This document shows positions 1 to 6,417 of a stretch of 7,973 nucleotides of DNA, in pieces. The notes below the pieces were generated by a model. It saw nothing but the letters and a program-made list of their open reading frames with translations. It was not told the DNA's origin and made no database searches. Numbering within the stretch: the first letter of the stretch is position 1; the number at the start of each line of letters is the position of its first letter. Location: positions 1 through 7,973 of the forward strand of contig JAUVQU010000107.1 of NCBI GenBank assembly GCA_030597965.1. The letters are read 5' to 3'. The translations under genes were made by a program, and so were the position numbers. Origin of the DNA: Cellvibrionaceae bacterium. GTDB lineage: Bacteria > Pseudomonadota > Gammaproteobacteria > Pseudomonadales > Cellvibrionaceae.

Positions 1-1205
1 AGCAGGCTACCCAGATTAATGATTTTATATACATGTCCGAAGGTACCTCTAATGCCTATATGCTGGTAACACCTGAGGGGCGTATTGTAATCAATACGGG
101 TATGGGCTTTGAGGCGCTTACTCATAAAAAGGTTTTCGATGCTGTCTGCCCCGGACCAACCCCCTATATTCTTTTAACTCAGGGGCACGTGGATCACGTG
201 GGCGGGGTTAATCTCTTCCGGGAGCCCGGGACGCAGTTGGTGGCCAGCGAGTATTTGGCGGCTTGTCAGCACGACGATGAGCGTATTCAGTACGTGCGCA
301 CTAATCAAGCCTACCGCTGGTTCCAGAAAACCATGAATAGCGCATTATCCATTGCGGCGGATAACCCGGAAACTTTAATTCAGGATACTCCCGTAGCCGA
401 TGTGATCTATGAAGGTACATATTCCCTGAGCTTTGGTGGGCTGGATATTGAAGTGATTAATGTGCCGGGCGGTGAGACGCTGGACAGCGCATTGATCTGG
501 CTACCACAGCACAAAATACTTTTCACGGGTAATACTTTTGGGCCATTGTTCCCGCATTTCCCAAACATCAATACCATCCGTGGCGATAAATACCGTCACT
601 TGGAACCGTACATGGAAGCCGTTAACAAGGCCCGAGAATTCAAGGCGGAGGTATTGATAACCGGCCATTTTGATCCGATTGTAGGTACAGATCTGATAGA
701 TGAAAGCTTGTCCCGTTTACACGATGCTGCTCAGCATGTGTATCGCAAGACTCTGGACGGGATGAACCTGGGTAAGACCATGTATGAGCTGATGGACACC
801 ATTACCCTGCCGCCAGAGTTGAAGGTGGGGCAGGGCTATGGTCAGGTGAAGTGGGCGGTGCGCACTATCTGGGAAGCCTATATGGGCTGGTTCAAAGCGC
901 AGTCTACTTCTGAGCTTTACTCAACTCTGCCGAAAGCTATTTACCCTGAACTGGTTGAAATGGCGGGACTGGATGCGGTGATTACAAAAGGTCATGAAAA
1001 ACTGACCGAAGGCAAAGCGGCGGAAGGTCAGCTTTATGCAGAAGCGGCACTGGCGGCGGCACCTATGAGCCCTGCAGCGTTACAGTTGGGTATCGATGCA
1101 CATAAAGCGTTGCGTGCTCTACGCGATGAAGAGAATTTCTGGGAAGATGGCTGGTTGAACAGCGAGATAGAAGAAATGCAGCGCCTGTTGGACTCCCAAA
1201 AATAA
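1..1205 (+). CDS. Alkylsulfatase-like MBL-fold metallo-hydrolase (5' partial)
   Basis: Metallo-beta-lactamase-fold hydrolase with an alkylsulfatase-type C-terminal half. The likely reaction class is hydrolysis of an ester such as an alkyl sulfate; the substrate is unknown. The frame is open to the left edge, and the codons before the ATG at base 33 (reading QATQINDFIY) continue naturally into MSEGTSNAYMLV. That ATG has no Shine-Dalgarno, so I infer the true start lies upstream and the gene is truncated by the window. Counting from that Met, the metal motif is TQGHVDH at 49-55, where Gln50 replaces the first His of the usual HxHxDH. PGGET lies at 145-149, the FTGN...NINTIRG block at 164-184, and GHFDP with its probable metal His at 211-215. 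Residues 240-390 match the alkylsulfatase dimerisation and tail region: DGMNLGKT, LPPEL, GYGQVKWAVR and YMGWF. These are hallmarks of the SdsA/BDS1 family. It lies 24 bases before a sulfotransferase. Family fold is secure; enzymatic role is inferred. Confidence 0.85.
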   Translation, partial: QATQINDFIYMSEGTSNAYMLVTPEGRIVINTGMGFEALTHKKVFDAVCPGPTPYILLTQGHVDHVGGVNLFREPGTQLVASEYLAACQHDDERIQYVRTNQAYRWFQKTMNSALSIAADNPETLIQDTPVADVIYEGTYSLSFGGLDIEVINVPGGETLDSALIWLPQHKILFTGNTFGPLFPHFPNINTIRGDKYRHLEPYMEAVNKAREFKAEVLITGHFDPIVGTDLIDESLSRLHDAAQHVYRKTLDGMNLGKTMYELMDTITLPPELKVGQGYGQVKWAVRTIWEAYMGWFKAQSTSELYSTLPKAIYPELVEMAGLDAVITKGHEKLTEGKAAEGQLYAEAALAAAPMSPAALQLGIDAHKALRALRDEENFWEDGWLNSEIEEMQRLLDSQK

Positions 1206-1229
1206 TAGTTATAAAAAGGTTTTTAAAAA

Positions 1230-2519
1230 ATGTCTGACAGAAAAGAAATTTTTATCGATGATCTGGCCAAGCCAGTGCATACCGACATGCAGAAGATGGC
1301 TATAGAATTCGGTGAGCAAATGGAGTTTGAACTGACGCCTGAGTCGATCATGGAAGAGACCAAAATGATGACGGGCCTGGACGATTTTGGCCCAATGGAT
1401 TTCGTTGGGCGTTTAAAGGTTCTGTGCGAGGCATGGGATGGGGATGAGGCGCTCTCCGGTGTTGGTCGCATGTCGCTGCGCAATAAATTAGTGCAGCATG
1501 TATCCAGTCGATTATTGATTCAGGATCAATTTAATAGGCACCCGGAAATTCTTGATATAGAAATTGAAAAGCCCATCATTGTAGCCGGCTTGCCGCGTTC
1601 CGGGACCACCCATCTACTCAACCTAATGGCGGCGGATTCACGTTTGCGTGCATTGCCATTATGGGAGTCTTACGAACCAGTACCACGTATTGGTGAATCA
1701 CCTCATCCGGGTGAAGAAGGTTACCAGGTGGAAAATGATCCGCGCTATAAGCGCTGCGATGAGTCCTGGCAGATGATGCAGCAGGTGGCACCACTGCTGG
1801 CCGTTATGCACCCCATGAATCCTGAACACATTCATGAAGAGCTGGAATTAATGGGGCCTAATATTGGCTCGTATAATTACGAGTGGTTGGCGCATACTCC
1901 AGCTTGGCGCGATTACTATTATGCGGAAGATCAAACTCCGCATTATGAGTACATGAAAAATATTTTAAAACTACTGACCTGGCAACAGCGAGATTCAGGT
2001 GCACCAACCCGCTGGGTATTAAAGTGCCCACAGCATTTGGAGCAACTGCCTGTACTGCATAAGGTCTTTCCCGACGCGACCATCGTCATTACTCACCGTG
2101 ACCCGGTGTCGGTGATTCAATCGGCGATTACTATGCTCGCGTATGGTCAGCGCATGAATCGCAAACAGCCGAATATTGATGAGTTGTCGGAATACTGGTG
2201 TGAGCGCATTGAGCACCTGTTGCGAGCCTGTGCAGAAGATCGTCCGAATCTGCCTGAGTCTCAATCTATTGATGTGCCTTTCCATGAGTTGATTGCTGAT
2301 GATCTGGGTACAGTTGAAAAAATCTACGCTAAGGCCGGTATGGAAATGTCAGAGGATGCAAAGGTCGAACTGCAGCAGTTTCTCGATCAACATTCGAACG
2401 ATGAGCATGGAAAAATCCGTTACGATTTGAAAAAACAATTCGGAATCGATCCGGTAGAGCTCAGCAAGCGTTTTGATTTTTACTTCGAACAATTTCCCGT
2501 TAAAAAAGTATTCAAATAA
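1230..2519 (+). CDS. Sulfotransferase family protein (Sulfotransfer_3 type)
   Basis: Cytosolic PAPS-dependent sulfotransferase expected to move a sulfuryl group from 3'-phosphoadenylyl sulfate onto an acceptor, probably a hydroxyl of a small molecule or lipid. The 5'-phosphosulfate-binding loop is at residues 117-128 (IVAGLPRSGTTH), with the Lys of the classical enzymes replaced by Arg as is usual in this subfamily. The 3'-phosphate-binding region is at 285-300 (IVITHRDPVSVIQSAI). Other family blocks are TGLDDFG at 48-54, PLWE at 143-146, WVLKCPQHL at 262-270, and a C-terminal Y-DLKKQFGID at 398-407. The length of 429 residues is typical for the bacterial group. The start is supported by AAAAAGG about 11 bases before the ATG. 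The gene sits between an alkylsulfatase-like gene and an SDR with short gaps, so the three probably share a transcript. No signal peptide or membrane segment is seen. The acceptor substrate cannot be read from sequence. Confidence 0.93.
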   Translation: MSDRKEIFIDDLAKPVHTDMQKMAIEFGEQMEFELTPESIMEETKMMTGLDDFGPMDFVGRLKVLCEAWDGDEALSGVGRMSLRNKLVQHVSSRLLIQDQFNRHPEILDIEIEKPIIVAGLPRSGTTHLLNLMAADSRLRALPLWESYEPVPRIGESPHPGEEGYQVENDPRYKRCDESWQMMQQVAPLLAVMHPMNPEHIHEELELMGPNIGSYNYEWLAHTPAWRDYYYAEDQTPHYEYMKNILKLLTWQQRDSGAPTRWVLKCPQHLEQLPVLHKVFPDATIVITHRDPVSVIQSAITMLAYGQRMNRKQPNIDELSEYWCERIEHLLRACAEDRPNLPESQSIDVPFHELIADDLGTVEKIYAKAGMEMSEDAKVELQQFLDQHSNDEHGKIRYDLKKQFGIDPVELSKRFDFYFEQFPVKKVFK

Positions 2520-2537
2520 AAGCTTTAAGGAAAAAAG

Positions 2538-3302
2538 ATGACTCAAGTAAACAACACAGCAAAATACGATTATTCCGGTGCTCAGGTTTTAGTAACGGGT
2601 GGAACACAGGGCATAGGTAATGCGATTGCCAATCGTTTTTCCGAGGCTGGAGCAAACGTATTTATTACAGGTACCCGGGCCGATACCAGTGAATATGAAA
2701 ACGATCTTTCTGCATTCACTTACCTTCAGTTGGAAGTAACCGATCTGGATGCTATTAAGCAGTTGCCAGAGAAGTTGGATAACCGTCTCGATGTTCTGGT
2801 TAATAATGCCGGCGCCAGTCTACCGGGCGGCCAAAGTGAGTGGGATCATGATGTCTTCGAGCAGTCGGTCAATATCAATCTGAATTCAGCTTTCCATATC
2901 AGTCATGTGTGTTATCCCATGTTGAAGAAAAGTGAACTTCAAGGCGGTGCCGCCATTGTCAGTATTGCCTCGCTGACGTCTTTTTTGGCTAATGATTTTG
3001 TTCCGGGCTACGGTGCAGCAAAAGCGGGCCTTGCACAGTTGATGAAAACCTTTGCGATTACCTGGGCGAAAGATGGTATCCGTGCTAATTCCATCGCTGC
3101 AGGTATGACCCAGACCCGTATGACGCAAATGGTGCAGATGATTCCAGAGATGAATGAGCCTGTACTTGAGCGTACGCCAATGAGCCGCTGGGGGCAGCCT
3201 GAAGAAATTGCCGGTTGTGCAATTTATCTGGCGAGCAGTGATGCAAGCTTCCTCACGGGGCAGATGATAGTGGTAGATGGTGGCTTCTCCATCGTGGGTT
3301 GA
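2538..3302 (+). CDS. SDR family NAD(P)-dependent oxidoreductase
   Basis: Classical short-chain dehydrogenase/reductase of 254 residues, expected to interconvert an alcohol and a ketone using NAD(H) or NADP(H). All family marks are present. The cofactor loop TGGTQGIG is at 20-27, NNAG at 89-92, and the tetrad is Asn114, Ser145, Tyr158 and Lys162 (YGAAK), with the expected 13-residue Ser-Tyr spacing. A PG-like turn (AAGMTQTRM) follows at 187-195, and the terminal VVDGG lies at 245-249. The Arg at 47 after the second strand hints at NADP preference, but weakly. A good Shine-Dalgarno (AAGGA at 2527-2531) precedes the ATG. It begins 18 bases after the sulfotransferase stop, so translational coupling and shared function are plausible. 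It may make or consume the hydroxyl that is sulfated. It resembles FabG/gluconate-dehydrogenase-like SDRs, and the exact substrate is not identifiable. Confidence 0.95.
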   Translation: MTQVNNTAKYDYSGAQVLVTGGTQGIGNAIANRFSEAGANVFITGTRADTSEYENDLSAFTYLQLEVTDLDAIKQLPEKLDNRLDVLVNNAGASLPGGQSEWDHDVFEQSVNINLNSAFHISHVCYPMLKKSELQGGAAIVSIASLTSFLANDFVPGYGAAKAGLAQLMKTFAITWAKDGIRANSIAAGMTQTRMTQMVQMIPEMNEPVLERTPMSRWGQPEEIAGCAIYLASSDASFLTGQMIVVDGGFSIVG

Positions 3303-3310
3303 AAATGTGC

Positions 3311-3408
3311 TTTTCACGCTCTGGCTTCGTTGGATTCGTGCCCGCTCAGTCACATATTTATATATGCTCTTTCGCTGTGCGCGAGCCAGCCTCACCAGAG
3401 CGCGAAAA
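3311..3408. repeat. Imperfect inverted repeat after the SDR gene
   Basis: TTTTCACGCTCTGG (3311-3324) is complementary to CCAGAGCGCGAAAA (3395-3408) over 14 positions with one mismatch, separated by about 70 bases. It starts 8 bases after the SDR stop. A competing hairpin is possible: CCTCACCA (3390-3397) pairs perfectly with TGGTGAGG (3424-3431). There is no T-run directly after the stem, so this is not a standard intrinsic terminator. It may protect the 3' end of the SDR transcript or be a decayed repeat element. Structure is read directly; role is unknown. Confidence 0.5.
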
Positions 3409-3437
3409 TCACTATTTTTAATGTGGTGAGGTTCGCT

Positions 3438-3460
3438 TTGTAGTAGCTGCCGCGATTGAA
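3438..3460 (+). repeat. Degenerate REP-like head
   Basis: TTGTAGTAGCTGCCGCG begins a segment that resembles the TGTAGGAGC head of the REP elements starting 29 bases later, with T in place of the second G of the GG. It has the same orientation as the left REP arm. I read it as an eroded copy; the similarity is short and could be chance. Confidence 0.3.
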
Positions 3461-3467
3461 TTTATGT

Positions 3468-3525
3468 TGTAGGAGCCTGCCCTGCACGAACATTGGGATT
3501 CTCGCCTGCAGGGCAGGCTCCTACA
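3468..3525. repeat. Inverted pair of REP elements (BIME-like palindrome)
   Basis: TGTAGGAGCCTGCCCTGCA at 3468-3486 is repeated as its perfect reverse complement at 3507-3525, giving a 19-bp stem around a 20-base loop. The TGTAGGAGC start is typical of REP sequences in Pseudomonas-like gammaproteobacteria. Read on the minus strand, the right copy also holds a complete inner hairpin, GCCTGC-CCT-GCAGGC (3504-3518). The left copy appears to have lost two G residues at that point (GCA then CGA), which breaks the inner hairpin. Such units are scattered extragenic palindromes, often linked to REP-associated tyrosine transposases (RAYT) encoded elsewhere. No RAYT gene is in this window. In RNA the 58-base palindrome would be a strong hairpin between the SDR and VOC genes. 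Confidence 0.85.
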
Positions 3526-3530
3526 GAACA

Positions 3531-3569
3531 AGATCGGGCTCTGCGTGCCCTTGGGGTGAGCCCCGGTCT
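3531..3569. repeat. Imperfect hairpin next to the REP pair
   Basis: AGATCGGGCTC (3531-3541) pairs with GAGCCCCGGTCT (3558-3569) apart from one extra base and one G-T wobble, leaving a 16-base loop. A smaller alternative stem, GGGG-TGAG-CCCC, lies at 3553-3564. On the minus strand the unit begins TTGTAGACCGG (from 3573), recalling the REP head. It ends 22 bases before the VOC Shine-Dalgarno and could be a further decayed repeat or affect readthrough into that gene. Role not established. Confidence 0.45.
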
Positions 3570-3603
3570 ACAAAAGTACGATAAATTTTAAAGGTGTTCG
3601 AGA

Positions 3604-4050
3604 ATGTCTGAAGAAATACGTCAATTAATGGATCTTCCTCCTGCCGACCAGGTGGGTTTTGTAGTGCCAGATATGGATGAAGCGTTAAAGCGTTTTCAGC
3701 CAATGTTTGGTGAGTTTGTAATGATGCAAAGCCCGCTAGAGGGCGCCATGTTTCACGGGCAGCCACAGGACTGTGAATTGTTATTAGCCTTTGCTAAAAG
3801 CGGTGATATGGAAATCGAATTAATACAGCCCATCAGTGGCAAAGGCCCCCATCAGGAGTTTGTCGATGCCGGCGGTAATGGCATGCACCACTTACGTTTT
3901 CGTGTCGATAATCACGATGAAATGGTGGAAAAAGCAAAAGCCTGTGGCTGGGAGCAAACCTGGACGATGTGTATGGGTGACGATATTGCGTTCAGTTATC
4001 TATCGCGTCCGGAAGATAGTCTTTTCATAGAGTTTTTGCAGATGCCTTAA
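3604..4050 (+). CDS. VOC family (glyoxalase-fold) protein
   Basis: Single-chain vicinal-oxygen-chelate protein of 148 residues, a metal-dependent fold used by glyoxalase I, methylmalonyl-CoA epimerase, dioxygenases and resistance proteins. The two half-domains are visible: DQVGFVVPDMDEALKRF at 15-31 opens the first, and GNGMHHLRFRV at 91-101 opens the second. Predicted metal ligands by position are Gln16, Glu72 (in IELIQP), His96 and Glu143 (in FIEFLQ). That is the same Q/E/H/E set as human glyoxalase I, while epimerase-type relatives usually have His first. The start is fixed by AAGGTG at 3591-3596, seven bases before the ATG. It lies on the same strand as the SDR but 301 bases away behind a repeat cluster, so it may be expressed separately. 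An intrinsic terminator follows. The reaction is unknown; isomerase or lyase action on a small metabolite is the general expectation. Confidence 0.88.
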   Translation: MSEEIRQLMDLPPADQVGFVVPDMDEALKRFQPMFGEFVMMQSPLEGAMFHGQPQDCELLLAFAKSGDMEIELIQPISGKGPHQEFVDAGGNGMHHLRFRVDNHDEMVEKAKACGWEQTWTMCMGDDIAFSYLSRPEDSLFIEFLQMP

Positions 4051-4066
4051 TTTAGATCGAGAGTCT

Positions 4067-4096
4067 AGGGCCGAATTTATTCGGCCTTTTAGTTTT
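4067..4096 (+). terminator. Rho-independent terminator of the VOC gene
   Basis: GGCCGAA (4069-4075), loop TTTA, TTCGGCC (4080-4086) form a perfect 7-bp stem, extendable by a G-T and an A-T pair. TTTTAGTTTT follows. It lies 18 bases after the VOC stop codon. On the minus strand no T-run follows the stem, so it should act mainly rightward. Confidence 0.88.
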
Positions 4097-4131
4097 ATAT
4101 AGAGGGTAGAATAAATTAGGCCCTACAATAA

Positions 4132-4542
<411 letters not shown>

Positions 4543-4580
4543 AGGCGTACCTCTTTAGGCTGGATTACCCGGCTGCTTTA

Positions 4581-4597
4581 CTCGGCGGGAAGCCGAG
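4581..4597. other. Short perfect hairpin upstream of the GFA gene
   Basis: CTCGGC and GCCGAG flank a GGGAA loop, giving a 6-bp GC-rich stem about 40 bases upstream of the GFA start in the 4543-4685 gap. Read on the minus strand it is followed by TAAAGC and not a T-run, so termination is not well supported. It could lie in the 5' leader of the GFA transcript. Confidence 0.35.
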
Positions 4598-4685
4598 CTC
4601 GAGTGCTGGTCTGTGACTCAACACTACTTTTTAGTTCTTTAGTCGCAAATTCATGAATGGCTTACTCATGATTTCCCCTGGCGTC

Positions 4686-5339
4686 TCAGTGGTCGAGAAT
4701 CACGGCGTTGTCGAGGGTGTTGATACCTGTTCCTGACTTTAAGCTGCTTTGATAAACAGTGTTGGCGACTTGCCTGAAGCGTACGGGACGCATTTTTTGC
4801 AGAGGCCCGATCATGAGCGGTGCGCAGTATTCCATGGCTTTAATCCCGGTTGCTTCCATGGGGCGGTGTTCTGATCTTTCCCCGTAGAGCCCTGCGGGCT
4901 GAATAATATTGAGTTGCTCAAAGCCCGCCTGTTTTAGCAGATGTTCCATTTCACCCTTGGTGCGCATATAGCCGCTCAGTGAATGCTTTGAGGCGCCCAT
5001 GGCGCTGACAACACTGAAACTTTTTGCTCCGTAAGATTTTGTGAAACGGGCAAAGTTCAGCACATAGTCGCGATCAATTTCCTGAAAGCGAGCAAAAGAA
5101 CCGGCTTTCTTTCGAGTGGTGCCCAGGCAGCAAAAGGCGGCGTCGATGTTTGGTGTGCCCTCGGTAATCGTGTCGAGCTCATTTAGCTCGATAATTTTCT
5201 CGGTTAATTTTTCATGTTCAATACCGCAGCTTCTGCGTGTGAATAGAAGCACTTGGTCATAATCGTTTTCCTGGAGCAGGATATCCAGAAGCTGTTCGCC
5301 AACGGCTCCGGTGGCGCCAATAATGGCTGCTGTTTTCAT
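4686..5339 (-). CDS. NAD(P)H-binding protein, HTATIP2/NmrA-like atypical SDR
   Basis: Rossmann-fold protein of 217 residues in the extended or atypical SDR group that includes HTATIP2 (TIP30). The cofactor loop GATGAVG is at 8-14, and the Arg pair at 35-36 (FTRRS) fits NADP(H) binding. CLGTTRKKAGS at 71-81 and the F-x-x-x-D-R-DYV stretch at 85-93 are typical of the HTATIP2-like set. VSAMGAS at 111-117 and the YMRTKGE block with Tyr124 and Lys128 give an SDR-like active-site pair. QPAGLYGERSEHR at 147-159 matches the family's RPG-x-L-x-G-x-R signature with Gln for Arg. The upstream GAGAAG is a modest Shine-Dalgarno. It starts 33 bases after the SRPBCC gene, so co-transcription is likely. Members act as oxidoreductases or redox-sensing regulators; which applies here is not clear. 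Confidence 0.88.
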   Translation of the reverse strand: MKTAAIIGATGAVGEQLLDILLQENDYDQVLLFTRRSCGIEHEKLTEKIIELNELDTITEGTPNIDAAFCCLGTTRKKAGSFARFQEIDRDYVLNFARFTKSYGAKSFSVVSAMGASKHSLSGYMRTKGEMEHLLKQAGFEQLNIIQPAGLYGERSEHRPMEATGIKAMEYCAPLMIGPLQKMRPVRFRQVANTVYQSSLKSGTGINTLDNAVILDH

Positions 5340-5372
5340 GGTGACTTCTCTTGTTGTTAATCTGAGTACTAA

Positions 5373-5828
5373 TTAATTGCCAGCTTTCGCTTCGCAGTGC
5401 TTTTTGAGTGCTTTGAGCAACTGCTCATAGACCATGGAGTGACCATAGGTACCGGCAATCCCCAAGTTTAAATGACTCATAGGGGTGTTGGATTTGACCT
5501 TGCAGTGAAAGCCCACGGTGGTTTTACCGTTGTGCTCATTGAAATACCAAGCGCCTGTGCCGATTAAGTCGCCCTCAATGTAGCTTTCTTCGATGGATGT
5601 ATAGGGGGTCAGTGTATCAATGCGCCGGGTGGAAGAAGACATTTTCATAAACCCGTAGCCGAAAGTGTGTTTTACCTTGGAGCCTTCTTTGATGGTGCGA
5701 CCGTCTAAGACTTTACAGTGCATCATGGGAAACCACTGGTCGATACTGTTGTAGTTGATGATAACTTTATACACCAGTTCGGCAGGTGCATGAATGGTGA
5801 TTTGATCAACAACATCAATACTGGGCAT
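5373..5828 (-). CDS. SRPBCC family protein (START/polyketide-cyclase fold)
   Basis: Protein of 151 residues with the SRPBCC helix-grip fold, which forms a deep hydrophobic pocket for lipids, polyketides or other small ligands. The N-terminal strand and helix DQITIHAPAELVYKVI (8-23) are characteristic, followed by IDQWFP at 29-34. Strands follow around TSIEESYIEGDLIGTGAWYF (77-96) and the TTVGFHCKV segment (103-111). The long C-terminal helix GHSMVYEQLLKALKKH (129-144) closes the pocket. No signal peptide is seen. A clear CGGAG lies about 8 bases upstream of the start. It is the middle gene of a tight minus-strand group, 36 bases after the small membrane protein and 33 before the HTATIP2-like gene. 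It might bind or transfer a ligand handled by its neighbours. Function is otherwise unassigned. Confidence 0.85.
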   Translation of the reverse strand: MPSIDVVDQITIHAPAELVYKVIINYNSIDQWFPMMHCKVLDGRTIKEGSKVKHTFGYGFMKMSSSTRRIDTLTPYTSIEESYIEGDLIGTGAWYFNEHNGKTTVGFHCKVKSNTPMSHLNLGIAGTYGHSMVYEQLLKALKKHCEAKAGN

Positions 5829-5864
5829 AGAAAAACTCCGTGCTATTACCTTTAACTTGTTAAG

Positions 5865-6239
5865 TTACTTTTTTAATTTCAGTGCTACTAGCGCCAAGAT
5901 GGTTGTGGTGGCTTCATAGCAGGCCGCTCCAAAATTATAATCGTCAGTCCCATGAACCACTAGCCCTGCAATTCGAACCGTAGCCAGTGAGCCAATGATG
6001 ACAATAATTAGCTTTAATCCCTGATCGACTTGTTCAGCTTTACAGCCCAGGTAGATAAGCAGTCCGCCGAGGCCAGCCTGCAGACCACCATACATCGCCA
6101 TGAACTCAACTTTGCCGCCGGCATCGCCAAGGGCTACGCCCATATATTCAGCGGGTAGGGCTGGGTCAATTACGCAGCCAATACCGTAGCTGCCAAAAAT
6201 GAGCCCAGTGGCAATGACAACGAAGCGTGAAAAGAGCAT
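5865..6239 (-). CDS. DUF4345-like four-helix membrane protein
   Basis: Small inner-membrane protein of 124 residues with four predicted hydrophobic helices at about 4-24, 47-65, 75-95 and 105-121. The motif E-FMAMYGG (45-52) at the start of helix 2 and R-IAG (89-92) in helix 3 fit the DUF4345 pattern of small bacterial membrane proteins with no known activity. The assignment is from motif memory and is moderate. AAAAGG lies seven bases upstream of the ATG and supports this start. It is the first gene of the minus-strand group and lies 178 bases from the divergent AEC permease. The leader contains a 7-bp inverted repeat (6256-6282). Confidence 0.75.
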   Translation of the reverse strand: MLFSRFVVIATGLIFGSYGIGCVIDPALPAEYMGVALGDAGGKVEFMAMYGGLQAGLGGLLIYLGCKAEQVDQGLKLIIVIIGSLATVRIAGLVVHGTDDYNFGAACYEATTTILALVALKLKK

Positions 6240-6255
6240 ACAAGTGCCTTTTAGA

Positions 6256-6282
6256 ATTCATCAATTAAGCAGGTAGATGAAT
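6256..6282. promoter_or_regulatory. Inverted repeat in the leader of the minus-strand operon
   Basis: ATTCATC (6256-6262) and GATGAAT (6276-6282) are perfect complements separated by 13 bases, 17 bases upstream of the DUF4345-like start and next to its Shine-Dalgarno. This could be a binding site for a dimeric regulator or a weak mRNA hairpin. No regulator gene is present in the window. Seven-base arms at this spacing can occur by chance. Confidence 0.3.
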
Positions 6283-6320
6283 AGAGTAATGGATACCAGC
6301 GTGGGCGGCCAGAGCTAGAC

Positions 6321-6349
6321 GTGAAACTATTTTACCTTCCGCCTATATT
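6321..6349 (+). promoter_or_regulatory. Candidate sigma-70 promoter for the AEC permease
   Basis: GTGAAA (6321-6326, 4 of 6 to TTGACA) and TATATT (6344-6349, 5 of 6 to TATAAT) are 17 bases apart, the optimal spacer. Transcription would start near 6356 and leave a leader of about 60 bases before the ATG at 6418. No equally good minus-strand promoter was found for the divergent operon. A TAAAAT box on that strand (complement of 6330-6335) lacks a good -35. Confidence 0.35.
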
Positions 6350-6417
6350 CCTTTTGGGTGTGCTTTAATACTTCCCAATTGATATGTGACTAAACGCTGT
6401 GATGGCGTGAGTATGAT

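Noticed and set aside
2886..3395. Long open frame on the minus strand opposite the SDR gene (169 codons)
   Set aside because: It overlaps almost half of a clear SDR gene, shows no recognisable domain, has no good Shine-Dalgarno, and is rich in unusual residue runs. It is a shadow of the real gene.
3468..3525. The 19-bp inverted repeat as IS terminal repeats or an intrinsic terminator
   Set aside because: Only 20 bases separate the arms, so there is no room for a transposase. No T-run follows the stem, so intrinsic termination is not supported. The REP reading fits better.
3303..3603. A hidden small gene or tRNA in the 301-base gap
   Set aside because: The stretch is taken up by inverted repeats. 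I found no frame with a start, Shine-Dalgarno and reasonable protein, and no cloverleaf with a T-loop GTTCGA box in the right context.
4651..4671. Two copies of the palindrome TCATGA 15 bases apart
   Set aside because: Six-base palindromes recur by chance, there is no accompanying promoter, and they lie near the 3' end of one gene and far from the next start. Not enough for an operator call.
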